A stretch of DNA of 26,534 bases from CAVPEW01 sp050247895 (GTDB lineage: Bacteria; Actinomycetota; Acidimicrobiia; Acidimicrobiales; VFJN01), in assembly GCA_050247895.1 (NCBI GenBank), contig JBFWTJ010000006.1, positions 1 to 26,534 of the forward strand, written 5' to 3'. The notes below the pieces were generated by a model that was not told the DNA's origin, did not search any database, and saw only the letters and a list, made by a program, of their open reading frames with translations. The translations under genes were made by a program, and so were the position numbers. This document shows positions 23,370 through 26,534 of this stretch, piece by piece; the first letter of the stretch is position 1, and the number at the start of each line of letters is the position of its first letter.

Positions 23370-24184
23370 CGGTCCAGGTCGAGGGCCGGGAGCCCGTGCG
23401 CGTGGCCCGGCCCCGCTCGCTGCTCGGGGGCGTGCTGTGCCTGGTGGAGCGCAACGCCATGGTCCACCGGCGCATGTGGCTGGTGATCGTCTCGGGCCTG
23501 GGCGAGCCCGTCTTCTACCTGCTGGCCATGTCGGTCGGCGTGGGCCGGCTGATCGACACCGTGCCGGGGCCCGACGGCCGGCCGGTGAGCTACACGTCGT
23601 TCGTGGGGCCGGGGATCCTGGCCGCCGCGGCCATGCTGGGCTCCCTGTCGGAGAGCACCTTCCGCCTGTACCGCAAGATCATCGACGGCCACACGTACCA
23701 GGCCATCCTGGCCACGCCGGTGACGGTCCGGGAGGTGGCCCTGGGCGAGGTCCTGTGGGCGACCGGTCGGGGCGCGATCTACGTGGTCGGCCTGAGCACG
23801 ATGCTCGGCGTGGCCGGGGTGGTCGAACCGGTCCGGCTGCTGCCCGCCGCGCTGGCCGCGCTGCTGGTCTGCGTGGCCTTCGCCGCGGCGGGCAGCGCGG
23901 CGACGTCCTTCATGCGGGCCTGGCAGGACCACGACCTGGTCGGCCCGGTGATGATGACGATGTTCCTCTGCTCGACGACCTTCTTCCCGCTCGACGCGTA
24001 CCCCGGCGCGGTCCGGCCCCTGGTGCAGGCCACGCCGCTGTACCACGGCGTGTCCCTGGTCCGCGGGCTGGCCATGGGCCCGGTCGGTCCGGCGCTGCTC
24101 GGGTACGCCGCCTACCTGGTGGTGGTGGCGGCGATCGGGGCGCGGGTCGCGGTCCGGCAGCTGGAACGCCGGCTGGCCCCGTGA
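23366..24184 (+). CDS. ABC-2 type exporter permease, second subunit
   Basis: This 272-aa ABC-2/NodJ-like permease shares the architecture of the upstream permease: ERNAMVHRRMWLVIVSGLGEPVFYLLAMSVGVG at the N-terminus, SYTSFVGPGILAAAAMLGSLSES, a loop with YRKIIDGHTYQAILATPVTVREVALGEVLWA, and FLCSTTFFPLDAYPGAVRPLVQATPLYHGVSLVRGLAMG near the end. The TFFPLDAYP and TPLYHGVSLVRG wording is very close to NodJ. The GTG start overlaps the first permease stop by 4 nt, so the three exporter genes form one translationally coupled unit. It ends that unit; the gap after it is 94 nt. Confidence 0.88.
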   Translation: MTVQVEGREPVRVARPRSLLGGVLCLVERNAMVHRRMWLVIVSGLGEPVFYLLAMSVGVGRLIDTVPGPDGRPVSYTSFVGPGILAAAAMLGSLSESTFRLYRKIIDGHTYQAILATPVTVREVALGEVLWATGRGAIYVVGLSTMLGVAGVVEPVRLLPAALAALLVCVAFAAAGSAATSFMRAWQDHDLVGPVMMTMFLCSTTFFPLDAYPGAVRPLVQATPLYHGVSLVRGLAMGPVGPALLGYAAYLVVVAAIGARVAVRQLERRLAP

Positions 24185-24278
24185 GGGCCGCGGCCGGCGG
24201 TGTTGCGGCAACGACGATTTAACACTTCGGTCCCCTGCCCGCCGTCGCATTCGTCAGCGATCGGGGGAAGAATGTGAC

Positions 24279-24962
24279 ATGGCCCATCTGCGGGGCGCGA
24301 TGGCGGGGTTGGCGGCGCTGGCCGTGCTCGCGTCGGCCTGCGGTTCGGGCGGCAGCCAGTTCGTCACCAACGACGACGAGCGCCTCTACCTCGAGCTCCC
24401 GGCGGACTGGACCACCTTCGACAACGCGCAGATCATGGCCGAGATCGGTCGGCTGCCGGCCATGAGCACGCTGGACCAGGTCCGGTACCAGGAGCGGCGG
24501 TGGATGGCGGGCTTCGCCACCACCCCCGAGGTGTCGGTGGTCGGCTTGCTCGAGCCCATGGGCTCGGTCCCCACGGGCTACGTGCAGGTGCTGCGGCTCG
24601 ACGAGGACCAGCACTCGAGCATCTCGGTGTCCGACCTGCGCGCCCTGGGCTGGCCCCCGACCGAGGACGGGACCCCGCTCGACCCGCTCGAGTTCGCCCG
24701 CGAGAACCCGGACGGCCAGATCCGGGTCACCGCGTACGACGAGCCGGTGATCGCCGGGCGCGGGCGGGGGGTGCACACGCGGGCCATGTTCGACGGCGTC
24801 GGCGACGCCGACACGATCATGCGGGACGTCACCGCCTACGTCGACGACGCGTCGCTCACCGTGTACGTGCTGGTGGTGGGCTGCCTGGCCCGGTGCTTCG
24901 CCAGCAACGCGGCAGAGATCGACGCCATCGTGGAGTCCTGGACGCTCGAGGAGCTGCCGTGA
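24279..24962 (+). CDS. Small putative lipoprotein of unknown function
   Basis: The 227-aa product has a lipoprotein signal (MAHLRGAMAGLAALAVLASAC) with lipobox ASAC and Cys21, so it should be anchored on the outer face of the membrane. The mature domain starts with a Gly/Ser linker, then LYLELPADWTTFDNAQI, which resembles beta-rich domains in actinobacterial lipoproteins (LpqN/PsbP-like pattern of ELP-DW near the start and a final IVESWTL). This is a loose resemblance, not an assignment. Two cysteines (GCLARC) near residue 205 could pair. GGAAG lies about 8 nt before the ATG. Its stop overlaps the AAA+ ATPase start by 4 nt, so the two are translationally coupled and may work together. Confidence 0.7.
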   Translation: MAHLRGAMAGLAALAVLASACGSGGSQFVTNDDERLYLELPADWTTFDNAQIMAEIGRLPAMSTLDQVRYQERRWMAGFATTPEVSVVGLLEPMGSVPTGYVQVLRLDEDQHSSISVSDLRALGWPPTEDGTPLDPLEFARENPDGQIRVTAYDEPVIAGRGRGVHTRAMFDGVGDADTIMRDVTAYVDDASLTVYVLVVGCLARCFASNAAEIDAIVESWTLEELP

Positions 24963-26534
24963 CCGAGGTCGACCTCTCCCCGGGCCTGCCCGCCCCCGAC
25001 CACCTCGGCGCCGGTTCGGCTCCCGAGCGGGCCACCCGCAAGCCGCTCGCGCCGTGGGACCGGCTCAAGTTCCTCGTCCTGCTCGTCGGCCTCTACTGGT
25101 TCTTCGTCTGGTCGGACTACGCCGACCCCAACCCGCTCAACGACCTGGGCGACGCCGTCGCCGCCACCAACCGCTCCAAGTGGTTCCTGTTCGTCCTGTT
25201 CGGGATGGAGGTCGTCCGCCAGCTCCACTACCTGGTCGCCGAGCGCCACGCCGGCTACCACCGGTTCTGGTCCGAGAAGGTCTTCGGCCGGTGGGAGGCC
25301 CGGCTGGTCCGGATGGACGACTGGAACCGCTACCGGGCCGCCCGGGCGGCCAAGGTCGTGGTCGGCCTGGTCGTGGTCAGCGTCGTGCTCGGCACGATGT
25401 ACGACCGCCCGCCGGTGCTCGCCGCCCTGGAGGCGCCGCGTCGCCTGTGGGAGTGGCTCCCGCTGGTCATCCAGCTCCTGTTCGGCTTCGTCTTCGTCAT
25501 CGTGCAGTTCGTCGGCCTGTTCTGGTTCCTGTCCCGGGGCGGGACCGAGGTGTACATGCCCGACGACATCAAGACCCGCTTCACCGACGTCTGGGGCCAG
25601 GACGCCGTGCTGGAGCGGGTCAAGGAGAACGTCGTGTTCCTCGAGGCCCCGGAGCGGATCGAGGAGAAGGGCGGCTACGTCCCCCAGGGCATCCTGCTGT
25701 GGGGTCCGCCCGGCACGGGCAAGACGCTCATGGCCGAGGCGGTCGCCGGCGAGACCGGCCGGCCCTTCGTGTTCGTCGACCCCGGTGCGTTCACCAACAT
25801 GTTCATGGGCGTCGGCATCCTCAAGGTCAAGGGCCTGTTCCGCAAGCTGCGCAAGCTCGCGGTCCGCTACGGCGGCGTGATCGTGTTCTTCGACGAGGCC
25901 GACTCGCTGGGCAACCGGGGGGCGCTGACCCCGGGGCCCTTCGGCGGCCAGGCCGGCGCCCGGCAGGATCCCTGGGCGGCCGAGGACCACCTCCGCTGGC
26001 TCTCGCCCGAGTCGCAGGCCGCCGTGCTGCGCTCGAACCTGGTGCCCTCGGCGCTCGACGTCGGGCCGGGCCGGGTCCGGGACCGCATCATGATGGGCGG
26101 CATGGCCGGCGGCGGGGGGATGGGCACGCTCCAGGCCCTGCTGTCGGAGATCTCCGGCCTGAAGAAGCCCCGCGGCTTCCTGAACCGCTACGTGCGGCGG
26201 CTCTTCGGCATGCGGCCCAAGCCCCCGCCCAAGTTCCGGATCCTGGTCATGATGGCGACCAACATGCCGCAGTCCCTCGACGAGGCGCTGCTGCGCCCGG
26301 GTCGCATCGACCGCATGTACAAGGTCGGCTACCCGTCCAAGGACGGGCGCCGGCGCACCTACGAGGGCTACTTCGCCAAGGTGCACCACGAGCTGACCGG
26401 CGACGACGTCGAGAAGCTGGCCACCATCACGCCCTACGCCACCGGGGCGACGATCAAGGACCTGGTCAACGAGTCGCTGATCATCGCCATCCGCGAGGGC
26501 CGGGACACGATCACCTGGAACGACGTCATCCGGG
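24959..26534 (+). CDS. Membrane-anchored AAA+ ATPase (3' partial)
   Basis: The frame runs open from the GTG at 24959 to the window end (525 codons). Four hydrophobic segments lie at about residues 36-51, 75-86, 132-147 and 167-191, so the N-terminal third is in the membrane. An AAA domain of the FtsH-like class follows: FTDVWGQDAVLERVKENVVFLEAP, Walker A GPPGTGKT (249-256), Walker B VIVFFDEADSLG (Asp312, Glu313), sensor ATN (433-435) and arginine fingers LLRPGRIDR (446-452). About 120 residues separate Walker B from the sensor, against about 50 in FtsH, because of an insert with Met/Gly-rich MMGGMAGGGGMG. Whether a protease domain follows is outside the window. The GTG overlaps the lipoprotein stop. 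Confidence 0.85.
   Translation, partial: MTEVDLSPGLPAPDHLGAGSAPERATRKPLAPWDRLKFLVLLVGLYWFFVWSDYADPNPLNDLGDAVAATNRSKWFLFVLFGMEVVRQLHYLVAERHAGYHRFWSEKVFGRWEARLVRMDDWNRYRAARAAKVVVGLVVVSVVLGTMYDRPPVLAALEAPRRLWEWLPLVIQLLFGFVFVIVQFVGLFWFLSRGGTEVYMPDDIKTRFTDVWGQDAVLERVKENVVFLEAPERIEEKGGYVPQGILLWGPPGTGKTLMAEAVAGETGRPFVFVDPGAFTNMFMGVGILKVKGLFRKLRKLAVRYGGVIVFFDEADSLGNRGALTPGPFGGQAGARQDPWAAEDHLRWLSPESQAAVLRSNLVPSALDVGPGRVRDRIMMGGMAGGGGMGTLQALLSEISGLKKPRGFLNRYVRRLFGMRPKPPPKFRILVMMATNMPQSLDEALLRPGRIDRMYKVGYPSKDGRRRTYEGYFAKVHHELTGDDVEKLATITPYATGATIKDLVNESLIIAIREGRDTITWNDVIR

Overview
The window is very GC-rich, with G or C at nearly every third codon position, and contains typical actinobacterial families: a DUF3263 protein, a LytR_C-domain protein, glucosyl-3-phosphoglycerate synthase, a CysO-like sulfur carrier, a DUF983 protein and a CIRCE-controlled groEL. 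Several genes start directly after a TANNNT box, which points to leaderless mRNAs. It is probably chromosomal DNA of a high-GC actinobacterium, perhaps of the Acidimicrobiia. The phylum is well supported; the class is a guess.

Positions 1-1561 hold the 3' end of an RHS-repeat polymorphic toxin gene and a tRNA-Thr(TGT) on the opposite strand. Positions 1592-8541 hold small housekeeping genes and a compatible-solute neighbourhood: trehalose-6-phosphate phosphatase (otsB), convergent trehalose-6-phosphate synthase (otsA), glycerate kinase, an AI-2E family membrane protein with an inserted EF-hand-like loop, a small unknown gene, and gpgS. Positions 8685-10762 hold a MoaD/CysO-like protein and groEL. 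Positions 10787-15369 hold a DUF983 membrane protein, a small membrane protein, fdhD, a small secreted cysteine-containing protein in the opposite direction, and a YdeP/FdhF-like molybdopterin oxidoreductase.

The most interesting part is 15370-21515. An AT-rich promoter region leads into a tightly packed six-gene operon: a DszB-like sulfinate desulfinase with the recalled catalytic Cys/His/Arg/Gly set intact; an SsuD-fold flavin monooxygenase in which several recalled SsuD active-site residues are replaced; an SsuA-like lipoprotein; an SsuB ATPase; an SsuC permease; and, after a long hairpin, an AraD/class II aldolase-fold protein that lacks metal-ligand residues. A strong hairpin ends the unit. 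I infer a complete uptake and desulfurisation route for an unknown organosulfur compound: import by SsuABC, oxidation by the monooxygenase to a sulfinate, and release of sulfite by the desulfinase. The aldolase-like protein may act on the carbon product. This combination resembles neither the classical ssu operon nor the classical dsz operon.

Positions 21529-24184 hold a separate NodI/NodJ-type ABC exporter (one ATPase and two permeases, each overlapping the next by 4 nt). Positions 24279-26534 hold a small lipoprotein gene overlapping a membrane-anchored AAA+ ATPase that runs off the end of the window. No gene-free stretch exceeds about 185 bases. I saw no CRISPR array, insertion sequence, rRNA or phage genes.
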